Source: Tethya wilhelma | Taxonomy: Eukaryota; Porifera; Demospongiae; Tethyida; Tethyidae | Reading direction: 5' to 3' | Assembly: GCA_964030475.1 (NCBI GenBank) | Contig: CAXIPT010000001.1 | Coordinates: forward strand, 14,146,662 to 14,210,661 | DNA length: 64,000 nucleotides | Part shown: positions 11,162 to 23,800 of the stretch, piece after piece | How the letters are laid out: the number at the start of each line of letters is the position of its first letter | Numbering within the stretch: the first letter of the stretch is position 1 | Notes under the pieces: generated by a model | Databases searched by the model: none | What the model saw: only the letters and a program-made list of their open reading frames with translations | What the model was told of the DNA's origin: nothing | Position numbers and translations under genes: made by a program

Positions 11162-13648
11162 CAGTACAGCAATAATGGTGTGCATAGCATTGTGTGAGAT
11201 TGTAAACTTACAGCATATCTACGCTGTAAAGCTCTAGTCATGATGGTGAGATAAGCTACACTCTCCCGAATGTCTCGAGTTCTTTTCACAAAGAAACCAC
11301 TGACTATCTGAGAGAGAGAGGAAGGAAGGATGTCACTATTACAACAAAATCACTATATATAACTTACTTGTGTATTAGCAATGGCCTGGTTTAGAGACCT
11401 CTCTGGCAACTTCAAATGAGTTGAATCAGCAAATTCTTCCACTAAATATATTGGATGAGCCACGCCACACTGGTTCAAACGAAACTACATACAATTGCAC
11501 ATTGATCAATACAATGTATCAAGCAAGAATTGGATTAGAGAAATAATCTGTAGATGTTAATATACTTGCCTTTTGCTCATTGAATCTTCCATCAATTATG
11601 CTGCCTGCTAAGTCATCCATCCTCTTTCTCTCCACGATGTATTCCAAGACCACTTCACGAGACTGGGGCAGTCCTAGGCAACCTGCCACACGACAACACA
11701 CACACAATGACACCATACTATACTTACAATATTATTACTGATACATGGTCAGTAATTCAATTTGTAGTCAGCTGGACCTGGTCTTGGTTGAACTTTCTCC
11801 CTGGCTATCCATGTGAAGTCTCCAACATTGAGTTTTCTCACATCAAACTGTACCCCTGGGAAAACAAAACCACATGCACCAAAGACAGGAAGATAGCCAT
11901 TATAGCAACATCACAAGTGCACCTCTCTCACTCTCTTTTCTTACCATTTTTGCCCAGTTCAGACAACAAAACACCCCTGAACTGTACCCGAGAGCTATAA
12001 ATACAGTATGCAAGTGCATAAAAGAAATATAAGACCAAGGAGCAAGCAGCTTTGTAACTGGGCCTTCCACATCATTCTCCTTGTGGTATTTTTTTAAAGC
12101 AAGTGGAAAAGGTCTGGCAATTGCTTACTTCCTGCTTGCAGAAGATTCTGAATTGTCCACACACAACACCACATCAAACTGTCCTACAGACAAAACCAAG
12201 TTTATTTATGCATAGTCCTACACTGAAACATAAACAAAGCACACCTGGCTCAAGGGTAAACTCAGGTGAGCTAAGATCAACCTCAGCATGAACTGTGTTT
12301 TCATTTTTGCTGGTGGCACCATCAGGTGTTGCACGTATGCCACCTGATGCCCATGTACCAGTGGAAGGGTGTTTGTCAACAGGAACGGGAGGAGTTGACA
12401 CACAAACAGAGCTTGCTGAGCTCTTGGTAGATGTCTTTGGCAAAACTGTGCTACTGTGATCTCTACTTCTCCTGTCAACCATAGCAGTGTCACTTTTGTT
12501 TGAAGTGCTCGTGCTGTTCACTGACCGTGACACGGTGTGTCTCGTAGATTGTCCGTCAGACTTGGTCTTCGGAGGGTTTGTCACTACCTTCACAGCTGGT
12601 GTCTGTTCAGCTGGTGGGTCGTCACTGTCAGTGAGATCAAACACTAAAGGTTGAACTGACACTGAACTAGCAGTCTTCTTTTGCTGTTCCAGTCTCCTCA
12701 GAGCAGCCAGTCCAGCCATCTGGGAAGGAGTGAGTGCCTTTTCTCTGGTACTGCTAGAGCCGTGAAGAGGTGGTCTTGTGGCCGAGTTTGAAGGAGGAGA
12801 TTTTTTCGCCTGTTTTGCAATTCTCTGTGCAAGTGGTACAATCTCTACGTCGCTGTCATCACTGTCTGAAAGAGCAATGACATTTGAGGTTGGGTGGTGC
12901 GTGGTGGAGGTGTGAGAGGTCAAAGGTCGATAAGGACATTCGAGAGGTTTGGGAGGTGATCTTCTGTTGTTGACGAGAGAGTTGCGATGATTGGTAATAG
13001 CATTTGTTGAGGTTTCATCACACTCAATTATTTCACATTCCTCATCAAGACTGTAGGGGTCAGTGAGGTCAGAGTGAGGGGAGCTAAGGGGACTCCCCTC
13101 ATGAGCTACAGCAATAATATGAGAGAAATTCACACTGCCAATTCAAAACCTGATCTGAAATGGGTTTAGTCTAAAACGAGCCATGAAAATCAAAACTATT
13201 TTGCTAAATAATACTCAACAATAATGTAGTCTTGGTACTCTAACTCAGGTTGCAAATCATCCAACTAACTGTGACCAGCTGGTGTGGTTCCCTTACCGTA
13301 ATGGCTACTTGATGGAGAGGTAGTCTTTGACGGTGCACTTGGTTTTGATCTCAGAGTGTCTCTGCTAGATCTTGATGGTGATCCACGGGGACTCAAAGAA
13401 CCATCTCTCCTAACGGGAGTAATCTTGGAAGTTGCCACATTGCCTTGGAGTAGTCTCAAGGCCATGCTCACTCCAGCATCAGTCAGTGAGAATCTGAGAG
13501 AAGAGAAATAAAATATGGTGCTAAATTATATGATGAGTTCAGTTGGTTCTACTTGTTACTTTGGAGGGTGGCTAACTCTTCGAATTAGACCTCTTCTTTC
13601 TATCTGGGAAACAGAGCTCCAGGCAGTGTAGTACGAGCCATCATCAGG

Positions 13649-13684
<36 letters not shown>

Positions 13685-14785
13685 GAGGGAGAAAAAGAGA
13701 GAAAGTGATACCAATAACTTGATTTAAATTCCATAGCAAAAAGGTCATGCTTACTACAGTGAAAGATGTATCACAGTGAGGTTGAGCTGCAGATATCAGT
13801 TCAGTCTTAGTCAGGTAGCCACGCCATGTTGGTCCCTGTACACATAACATCAGAAGTCCTCAATTGAAGCTAATGCACATGCATACACTTTCTTCCATAT
13901 ACCTGTTCAGCATTGTAGAGTGCAATAAGCACTGCATAAGGTCCTGACCGATACAATGGAATATACTCACGAACTGTGTTCTTACGCTTCTTTAAGGAAA
14001 GGGGATGTGAGAATTTGTAAAAGTAGACATCTGTTATAGGAGGAAGCTTGCTTACTTTAGGCTTTGGTGCACCTTTGTCTTCACAACTTGCTTGGTGAGT
14101 GGAGTTGGCTCCAGTTGGAGAAGATGCAGGGGCTTTCTCTTTTCTCTTCCTACCACCTTTAGCTGAAGAACCATTTCCACTACTGGACTTATTGCTAGGA
14201 GGAGAGGAGGATGAAGAGACACAGCTCCCTGTTCCATGGCTGGAGTCAGCTATGACACAAAATGTGAAAAACCTTAATATACCCTCTGGTTTTACTTTGG
14301 TTCAAGATAGAATTTCAATCTCTCTTCTTGCTAATTTATTCACCTTGTTTAGACTTACCTTCACTAGCTCGGTGCTCAGCTAGTTTCTTGTCCAACATTT
14401 TTGCTAGCTTTTCTCCTGTGGTCACGGTGTGTGTAGGTGTGATGTATCATATGCATGTCTATGTGGTGAGTAGCAGTTCTCATAAACTTACCAATGTGAT
14501 CCAAAATCTTTGCCTCTTGACCACTGGACAGGGGTAAGGGATACTTTTTCAATGAGTTGAGAGCCTAAATGTAGGCAAAAGGAGCAGCTTGTGTGTGAAA
14601 AAGTTGGTAATGGTCATCATTATCTAGCTCTAGTTGTAGTATACCTTTGTATAAGCGTATTGCGACTGGACACCTCTCTCTCTGGCATCGTCCCTCCATT
14701 CTTCCATCCACTGTATGAACAGAGGGTTTGGGCAACGAGCTGTTACTCGCCTTTTTCTCTTTGCTCCAGATCCACTGGAAGCCAT
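9899..14785 (-). CDS. MUS81: MUS81 structure-specific endonuclease, 19 exons
   Basis: MUS81 is the catalytic subunit of the MUS81-EME nuclease, which cuts stalled forks and recombination intermediates in the nucleus. Exons on the minus strand are 14785-14645, 14564-14492, 14415-14359, 14249-14056, 13989-13903, 13835-13755, 13648-13560, 13493-13297, 13105-12245, 12183-12129, 11994-11945, 11855-11778, 11682-11570, 11484-11368, 11307-11212, 11102-10974, 10830-10727, 10150-10088 and 9956-9899. They join to 2643 nt (880 residues). Seen: the N-terminal CPNPLF..W..EWRD helix-hairpin-helix start, a winged-helix region with GYLTK.EL...AQP.CD.SF, the VGDF motif (Asp641), the XPF-type catalytic ERKRMDD at about 672-678, IIDGRF, and the C-terminal hairpins. 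Human MUS81 is about 550 residues; the extra length is mainly the large exon 13105-12245, a disordered linker. The intron after 11570 uses a GC donor. Confidence 0.97.
11120..11160. repeat. (TG)n microsatellite upstream of MUS81 exon 16 acceptor
   Basis: On the transcript strand this is a CA run ending about 17 bp before the acceptor of exon 11102-10974. Confidence 0.9.
13649..13681. repeat. (TG)n microsatellite abutting MUS81 exon 7
   Basis: In the transcript this is a CA run whose final CAG is itself the 3' splice site of exon 13648-13560. Confidence 0.9.
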
Positions 14786-14969
14786 GATTACTTTGTCTTT
14801 GGCGGGAAACACTAATTTTACGCATGCGCAATAAGTGACCAAATTTTAATCTGGCGGGAAACCACGTGGCAGGAGAACTGGAAGTGGAAGAAGACACGAA
14901 AAAAAAATCCAGTCTGGCTTGTGCCAAGCCCTTTAAAAGTGAGGCCTAAACTCCCCTAACGAATTCACG
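14786..14969. promoter_or_regulatory. Bidirectional MUS81/DDB2 promoter with E2F, NRF1-like and E-box motifs
   Basis: Only 184 bp separate the two divergent start codons. The interval contains TTTGGCGGGAAA (14798-14809) and CTGGCGGGAAA (14851-14861), both matching the E2F/DP site; ACGCATGCGCA (14820-14830), close to the NRF1 palindrome; and the palindromic E-box CCACGTGG (14862-14869). No TATA box is evident. The motifs are read directly; their use in this organism is inferred from vertebrate knowledge. Confidence 0.75.
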
Positions 14970-16313
14970 ATGAACTGTTCACAAAAGAAGTCACTCCTTT
15001 CATTGATATCAACAAGTCAAACCACTCCACCTCAATTCTCAAGTCACTATGGAGTACAAGAGTGTCTTCGTCAGAGATTCTTGAGACTCTCTTCACATTG
15101 GAGTGTCTACAAGACAGCCAGTCCATTCACTAGGAGAGTCACGGCACTCCGATGGCACCCAACCCATCACAATGTAGTGGCAGTTGGCTCACACGGTGGA
15201 GATATCCTCCTCTGGAAGTATAGTAACCCAGATCATCCAGAGCCTCAAATCCAAGGTGTTGGCATGGGATATGGTTGTATCACTGAGATGAGATTTCACC
15301 CCCGCAATCCAACCTTGATCTACACCACAGCAGTTGATGGTCGATTTTGTCTTCAAGATTTCAATGGACGATGCTCGGAAGTGTTTCTTGATACAATGGA
15401 TATTTCGTATTGGTGGTGTTCATTTGATATCTCACAAGAGCACAATGCTATAATCGTTGGCAACAATCACGGTGATGCAAGTTTGCTCCATTCTGATGGC
15501 AAGTCTATAGGGAGACACAAGCGACTGCACAAGTCAAAGATCAAGCACATTGAGATTTGTCCAGCAAGAAGTTGGATGGTTGCTACTGCTTCTGTTGATA
15601 AAACTGTTGCTTTGTGGGACATACGAATGCTAAAGGATAAATGTTCTGACAGTCATTGTGAGAAAACTGAGCCACTAGCTGTCCTGCCACACAGTGCTCC
15701 TGTCAGTTCAGCCTATTTTGACCCTATGTTTGGAAGTAGACTCCTTACGACCTCACAGAACGGAGAGATACGAGTGTACGACCCTCACAACTGGGCAACA
15801 CCTGCAATAACCGTTGAACACTCACACAGACACTTTCAACATATCACCGATATCAAGGCTACTTGGCATCCTCTCTACAACAATCTTTGTGTGATTGGCA
15901 GGTACCCTCGTAAGGAACACCCAGACCAGAGTCGCACCATAGACCTCATGGATCTGATGAGTGGAGAACGTGTAGGCTATTTCTACAGCCCACATATCCC
16001 CTACATAGCCCAACTGAATGCATTCAATATGACGGGAGATAGCCTGGCTTCTGGTATGGGCTACAGTGTAGCCATCTGGAAAGCTCCAGAAGACACTGCG
16101 GCTGTGTTGGAGGAAGCTCGGAAAGAAGCTCGTTCTAAGGAAAAGAGGTCCATTCCATTGCCTCATGATGGCAGGCCTAGTCGGAGAGAGAAGAGAAAGA
16201 GAAAGAGTGATAGCAGTGAGGCTCTAAAGAAAAAGAAACTCTCAGAAAAAGTGACTAAGAAAAAGAAAACAATGAGTTTGGTTTGTTCTACAACAAAGAA
16301 AAGGCATCATTAA
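14970..16313 (+). CDS. DDB2: DNA damage-binding protein 2, single exon
   Basis: DDB2 is the WD40 subunit of the UV-DDB complex; it recognises UV lesions in chromatin and recruits the CUL4-DDB1 ubiquitin ligase for nucleotide-excision repair. The 447-residue protein follows human DDB2 closely: RRVTALRWHPTHHNVVAVGS, GGDILLW, the LQDFNG block, ATASVDKTVALWDIR (the WDxR DDB1-binding box at 216-219), RLLTT.QNGEIRVY, the HRHFQHITDIKATWHP block, IGRYPRKE, RTIDLMD and the final SLASGMGY blade. A lysine-rich tail of about 60 residues resembles a nuclear localisation signal. The gene has no introns, unlike its human orthologue and unlike the 19-exon MUS81 it faces. Confidence 0.95.
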   Translation: MNCSQKKSLLSLISTSQTTPPQFSSHYGVQECLRQRFLRLSSHWSVYKTASPFTRRVTALRWHPTHHNVVAVGSHGGDILLWKYSNPDHPEPQIQGVGMGYGCITEMRFHPRNPTLIYTTAVDGRFCLQDFNGRCSEVFLDTMDISYWWCSFDISQEHNAIIVGNNHGDASLLHSDGKSIGRHKRLHKSKIKHIEICPARSWMVATASVDKTVALWDIRMLKDKCSDSHCEKTEPLAVLPHSAPVSSAYFDPMFGSRLLTTSQNGEIRVYDPHNWATPAITVEHSHRHFQHITDIKATWHPLYNNLCVIGRYPRKEHPDQSRTIDLMDLMSGERVGYFYSPHIPYIAQLNAFNMTGDSLASGMGYSVAIWKAPEDTAAVLEEARKEARSKEKRSIPLPHDGRPSRREKRKRKSDSSEALKKKKLSEKVTKKKKTMSLVCSTTKKRHH

Positions 16314-16651
16314 CATTAATTGATAATTATTGCTCATCAACTTGTTGCTTTCACCTTACATGTTACTCCATTTTTGTCATCATTCTCTTCTTCATTAATG
16401 CAAACAAACAAACAAACAACAAAAACAGCTTGCTATAGATACTAGTTAACATACTGTATCACAGCTATTACTAGGCCTGGGTGGCTGGCTTTATTATATC
16501 CAGCATATGACATTGTGAACACACAGGAATTTTCTGAATCTCTATTAGATTCATCAGAATATTCATAGACAAGTATGATTTTCTTACTACAATCACATGA
16601 TGTATGTCTACCTACCTACATAGCCAGAACACTAAATCCACCAAATCCAAC
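16314..16651. other. Spacer between DDB2 and the secreted hydrolase-like gene
   Basis: About 340 bp of AT-rich sequence with an AACAAACAAAC tract. It probably holds the DDB2 3' UTR and the promoter of the next gene. No feature recognised beyond this. Confidence 0.6.
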
Positions 16652-17704
16652 ATGAAGTTGCTAGAGTTGTTGCTTTTCCTGTTTTTCTTCAAACTCACAC
16701 TGGGAGCTCTCCCCAAGTTCTCCTGGGACACTCTACCTGTCTTCTTCCACTCTGCTAATCAAAGTGGACCCTATTCAGATGAAGCCCTCAAAGTCATTGC
16801 CAAGTATCCAATGGTGACCATTGAGAAATTCATGGGCTATGATGACAATAGCATGGATGATGAAGACTTTATGGTACAAGCAATGAAGGCTGTTAAGAAA
16901 ATCAACCCCAATGTGGCCACCTACTTTTACATGGCTTCCTTTGCTAACCTTCCTGAAATGTCACGCATGGCAAGAGAGTTCAAAGAGCATCCAGACTATG
17001 CACTACGTGCTGAAAATGGACAACTTGTCACAGCTCATGGATATAATGTATTTGATCTGTCAAATCCAAAGGTTAGGCAGTGGTGGCTAAATATTTGTCT
17101 CAATGCAACTAAATTTGCTAATGGTGATGGATGTTTTTGTGATGGATCACAGAGAGTACAGGGACTCGATTTTAAACCTTCAATATCCAAGGAAAAACTG
17201 AAAGCATGGGGTGATGGTCTTCTCACACTGACACGTGATGTTCAGAATGCTCTTGGCAGTGACAAGCTCCTCATTGGTAAAGTACCCAATCAACCTTATG
17301 TAAAAGCTGTTCAAATTGAATTCTTTCGTGCTAGAAACGATTCCATCAACAATTTAACACTTGGGATAAGAAATGGTCAAGTTGTTCAAGTACATGTGCC
17401 ACTATGGGAGATTGATTGCAAAGGAGATCTTACTGATTACATAGCAGCATTTTTGATAGGAGCTGGTGAACAGAGCTACTTTGGGTGTGGGAACTGGACT
17501 GCTGAAGGAAACGACAGCACTCCTTTCATGTGGCGTCCAGAGTATGACAAACCACTAGGAAGGCCAACAGCTCCTGCCACATACCATCAAGACAGTGGGA
17601 TCTGGAAGCGAGAATTTGAGTCGGGCACAAAAGTTACTTTTGACACAAATAGCAAGAAAGGTACCATACAGTGGGGCACTATACCAAAACAACACCAAAC
17701 ATAG
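16652..17704 (+). CDS. Secreted protein, probable TIM-barrel glycoside-hydrolase-like, single exon
   Basis: I do not recognise an orthologue by name. An upstream Met at 16604 is possible, but the Met at 16652 is immediately followed by a strong hydrophobic signal peptide (KLLELLLFLFFFKLTLGA), so I chose it. The remaining ~330 residues carry alternating strand/helix text typical of a TIM barrel: VATYFYMASF, VFDLSNPKVRQWW, DGCFCDG with an acidic residue after a strand, and a C-terminal SYFGCGNW segment. The overall look recalls hypothetical glycosyl-hydrolase families, with DGCFCDG as a candidate catalytic loop. Several N-glycosylation sequons support secretion. It is intronless and converges on NDUFAF7, whose stop lies 258 bp away. 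Confidence 0.55.
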   Translation: MKLLELLLFLFFFKLTLGALPKFSWDTLPVFFHSANQSGPYSDEALKVIAKYPMVTIEKFMGYDDNSMDDEDFMVQAMKAVKKINPNVATYFYMASFANLPEMSRMAREFKEHPDYALRAENGQLVTAHGYNVFDLSNPKVRQWWLNICLNATKFANGDGCFCDGSQRVQGLDFKPSISKEKLKAWGDGLLTLTRDVQNALGSDKLLIGKVPNQPYVKAVQIEFFRARNDSINNLTLGIRNGQVVQVHVPLWEIDCKGDLTDYIAAFLIGAGEQSYFGCGNWTAEGNDSTPFMWRPEYDKPLGRPTAPATYHQDSGIWKREFESGTKVTFDTNSKKGTIQWGTIPKQHQT

Positions 17705-17806
17705 TGTACTTTAAGGAGACACCTCTCTATACACATTGCTGATTTCAATTTTCATTATGATTTGTTTACTGTGATAATTATAGTTATTCAGTTACTTCTC
17801 TAAAAC

Positions 17807-17840
17807 TAAAAAAAAAAAAAAAAATTAAAAAAAAAAAAAT
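17807..17840. repeat. Poly-A runs in the convergent spacer
   Basis: Two long A tracts separated by TT lie about 100 bp after the stop of the secreted gene. They could be low-complexity sequence or the trace of a retroposed 3' end. Confidence 0.7.
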
Positions 17841-17962
17841 AGTGACTATAACATTATAGCTCATCTTTACAATTATTCTTTTTGCCCTAAATTAATGCTT
17901 GTCACAAGTCAACAACTTGTGGAATAATGTGTCCATACATTAGTCCAATACTGCAAGTCTAG

Positions 17963-20691
<2,729 letters not shown>

Positions 20692-20872
20692 GATTTATTT
20701 GCAAAGCGACTATTACCAGCTAAAGAGCGGACGCGGCGCGCGCGGAGCCCCAAGGGGTGGAGCCAGTATCGGTGCTCTCTAACTAGAAATTTGTGCAAAA
20801 AAAAAACACTCGTGGTAGAAAGACCAAGCTACATGCCTACACCATAGACCATATCCATCTCTGTAGCTGGAT
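20692..20872. promoter_or_regulatory. Bidirectional NDUFAF7/CPSF2 promoter
   Basis: 181 bp between divergent start codons of two housekeeping genes. A short GC-rich stretch (about 20727-20750, containing GGCGCGCGCGG) stands out from AT-rich surroundings, and no TATA box is evident. This is consistent with a shared promoter, although no transcription start is visible from sequence alone. Confidence 0.65.
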
Positions 20873-23800
20873 ATGACGTCCATTATTAAGTTCACAGCTC
20901 TCTCGGGAGCCCACGATGAGTCACCTCCTTGCTACTTGTTGCAAGTGGACGAGTTCTGCTTCCTTTTGGACTGTGGATGGAGTGAGAACTTCAACATGGA
21001 AGTTATAAATAACGTTAAAAAGTAAGTAAAAAGATGTATCCAATATATCGATAATGTTTAGTAATGTGCTTTTCCTTTGTTTTTATTGTCAAATTCTGTT
21101 CTCTCTAGACATCTTCATCAGATTGATGCTGTGCTGCTCACCTATCCTGATGTGATTCACCTTGGGATGCTGCCCTACCTCGTGGGGAAGCTGGGCCTCA
21201 AGTGTCCTGTCTATGCTACCATTCCAGTGTACAAGATGGGACAGATGTTCATGTACGATCTCTATCAGTCGCGACGTAACTACGAGGAGTTTGATCTGTT
21301 CACGCTAGATGATGTGGACGCTGCATTTGATCTTGTTGTTCAAGTCAAGTACTCACAGACAGTACAACTGAAAGGTTAGCTAATATATCTTTTAGAAGCA
21401 CTACATTAGCCTCGTCCCCAGGTTCCCCTTTGACCTTTCACTGTGAAAGGTCAAAGGGGAACCTGGGGGCGAGGCTAGCACTACGTGTTGATCATTGATT
21501 GATAAAGTGACAGTTACTGATCTAACTAGTCGATCCGATATCCAGCTAGACCCATTCTTTTGCTTTCACAACCCATTCCTATGGCAGCAAAAAGTCATAG
21601 TAGGGAGTAGCTTGACAGGCTGTCTTGCTATAATACATGTTAGCATGATCATCCTTACCAGTTTGACCATTCCATATAACCCCTTCCTTAGGTAAAGGTC
21701 ATGGTCTCACCATCACCCCTTATGCTGGTGGGCACATGGTGGGTGGGACCATGTGGAAGATCATCAAGGATGGTGTAGAGGACATCATTTACGCAGTGGA
21801 CTACAACCACAAGAAAGAAAGGTTAAGAACTCTCCATAACACTATTATGATAGTCTTCTTTATTACTTCTCAACATTTTGTTGTTGCCAAACATGCATAA
21901 ATTATAATGTGAAACTAGCCCAATGGTAGTCTATCAAGCTAGAGCCTTTTTTCATCCCTGACATGCGCTTTACGCTATAAAAGTCTGGGCAGAAAGTTGT
22001 GTAGATAGATAAAAAAATCTGTAGCAGCATGAATAATGATGTGAAACACCAGATGACTGTTATAGACTCATTCACACACTTGTATGTATCAGTTGTTGTG
22101 AAATGCTAGTTTTGATGTGATCTTGATATTCCGTCTTGATTTTAGACATTTAGATGGAGCTGTGTTGGAGTCCTTGTCTCGACCACACCTCCTCATTACA
22201 GATGCCTTCAATGCTCTCAACGTACAGGCAAGGAGAAAGGAAAGAGACCAGGCATTGCTCAGTGAGTGAGCACTGTCATTTCCCTGCTGATTCTTTCTAA
22301 ATCGGTTATAGTTGTTGAAATCTTTACTTGTACTTTTTATCCACTCATAGCAAACATTCTGAAAACCCTCAGAAGTGATGGTAATGTATTAATAGCTGTG
22401 GACACTGCAGGAAGAATTCTAGAGCTCTCACAGTTACTGGTATGGAATAGTAATTTTTCTACAAGTGTAAAAATCAGTAAAAGTGATTGTAAAGCCAAAG
22501 CCTCAGAAAATTTTGCACCCTCATCCCTAGATAATATTATACCATATAGCGGGTAAACTTGGCGAGAATTAAATTTGGCGAATTGGCGAATTAGTCTTCA
22601 AATCGCCAAACAGTTTAATACGCACGTGCGCCCATATAAACTATGCAGCGTACAGAATTGAATCGCCAAATTAAAAATCGCCAATAATCCCAAAATGGGA
22701 ATTCGTCAAATTTTAGGCCTGCCAAATTTACCTGTTATACGGTAATAAATCCTTAAAAGTGTTTAATAGCCTCTCTGAGGCTCTCTCCCAGACCCCTTCC
22801 CTCTCTTTCTCTCCTTATTTTCTCCTTCAAGAGCAGAGCTGGAGGCTTCCTTCCTTTCTGGGATTTAACTAACTAGTGTACATGTGCCTGAATTATCAGT
22901 GGTCTGTTACATTGTACAGGACCAAATGTGGCGAAATGTTGACTCAGGATTGTGTGCCTATTCCATTGCTCTGCTCAACAATGTCAGCTACAATGTCGTG
23001 GAGTTTGCCAAGTCACAGGTGGAGTGGATGAGTGACAAGATCATGAGAATGTTTGAGGACAACAGGAACAACCCTTTCCAATTCAAGTTGGTACCTGTAG
23101 CTACCAGTAGCATTCTCTCCCTTCACTGCAGCACCTTCCTATATGTCCTTTGTATTGCAGACACATCACTCTGTGCCACACACTGGCTGACCTCAATAAA
23201 GTGCCAGAGCCAAAAGTAAACCTGTTTTTAGTTTTAATGATCTTTACCAATTTTTTCCTATCTTTGTGTACTGTATGTATGTATGTATGTATATAGGCTG
23301 TTCTTGCCAGTGTCCCTGATTTAGAATGTGGTTTCTCGCGTGACCTGTTTGTCCAGTGGGCATCAAACCCTCGTAATAGTATCATCCTCACCAGCCGACC
23401 AGCACCTGGCTGTTTGGCAAGACAACTCCTGGATAATTTAAAGCTGACCTCTATTGACCTCATGGTAAGACTCTAATAGGCGTATAATGGGACATGTATG
23501 TCACATGAGATTAGAATTAACTTCACAGTTTTGGTTTGATCTATTCTGGTGTTTCTTACCCATCACAGGTGAGGAGAAGGGTGTTCTTGGAAGGGGAAGA
23601 GCTTGAGACTTATCGGGAGAAGGAGAGAGAAGAGAAAATGGCCAAAGAGCAAGCAAACAAGTGAGAATGTAGCTTACAACATTGATGTAGATGCATTAGA
23701 CTAGCTGACAGCGTGTGTTAGCTACACACTAACAGCCATAGCATTTGTTCATTCTAGTCCTAGCTGTCCTCCAGGCTGGTAGAATTTGTGCCCTATATAC

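Noticed and set aside
14052..14237. A 61-residue minus-strand frame inside a MUS81 exon
   Set aside because: Wrong frame. The MUS81 reading frame through 14249-14056 is open and matches both neighbouring exons in phase.
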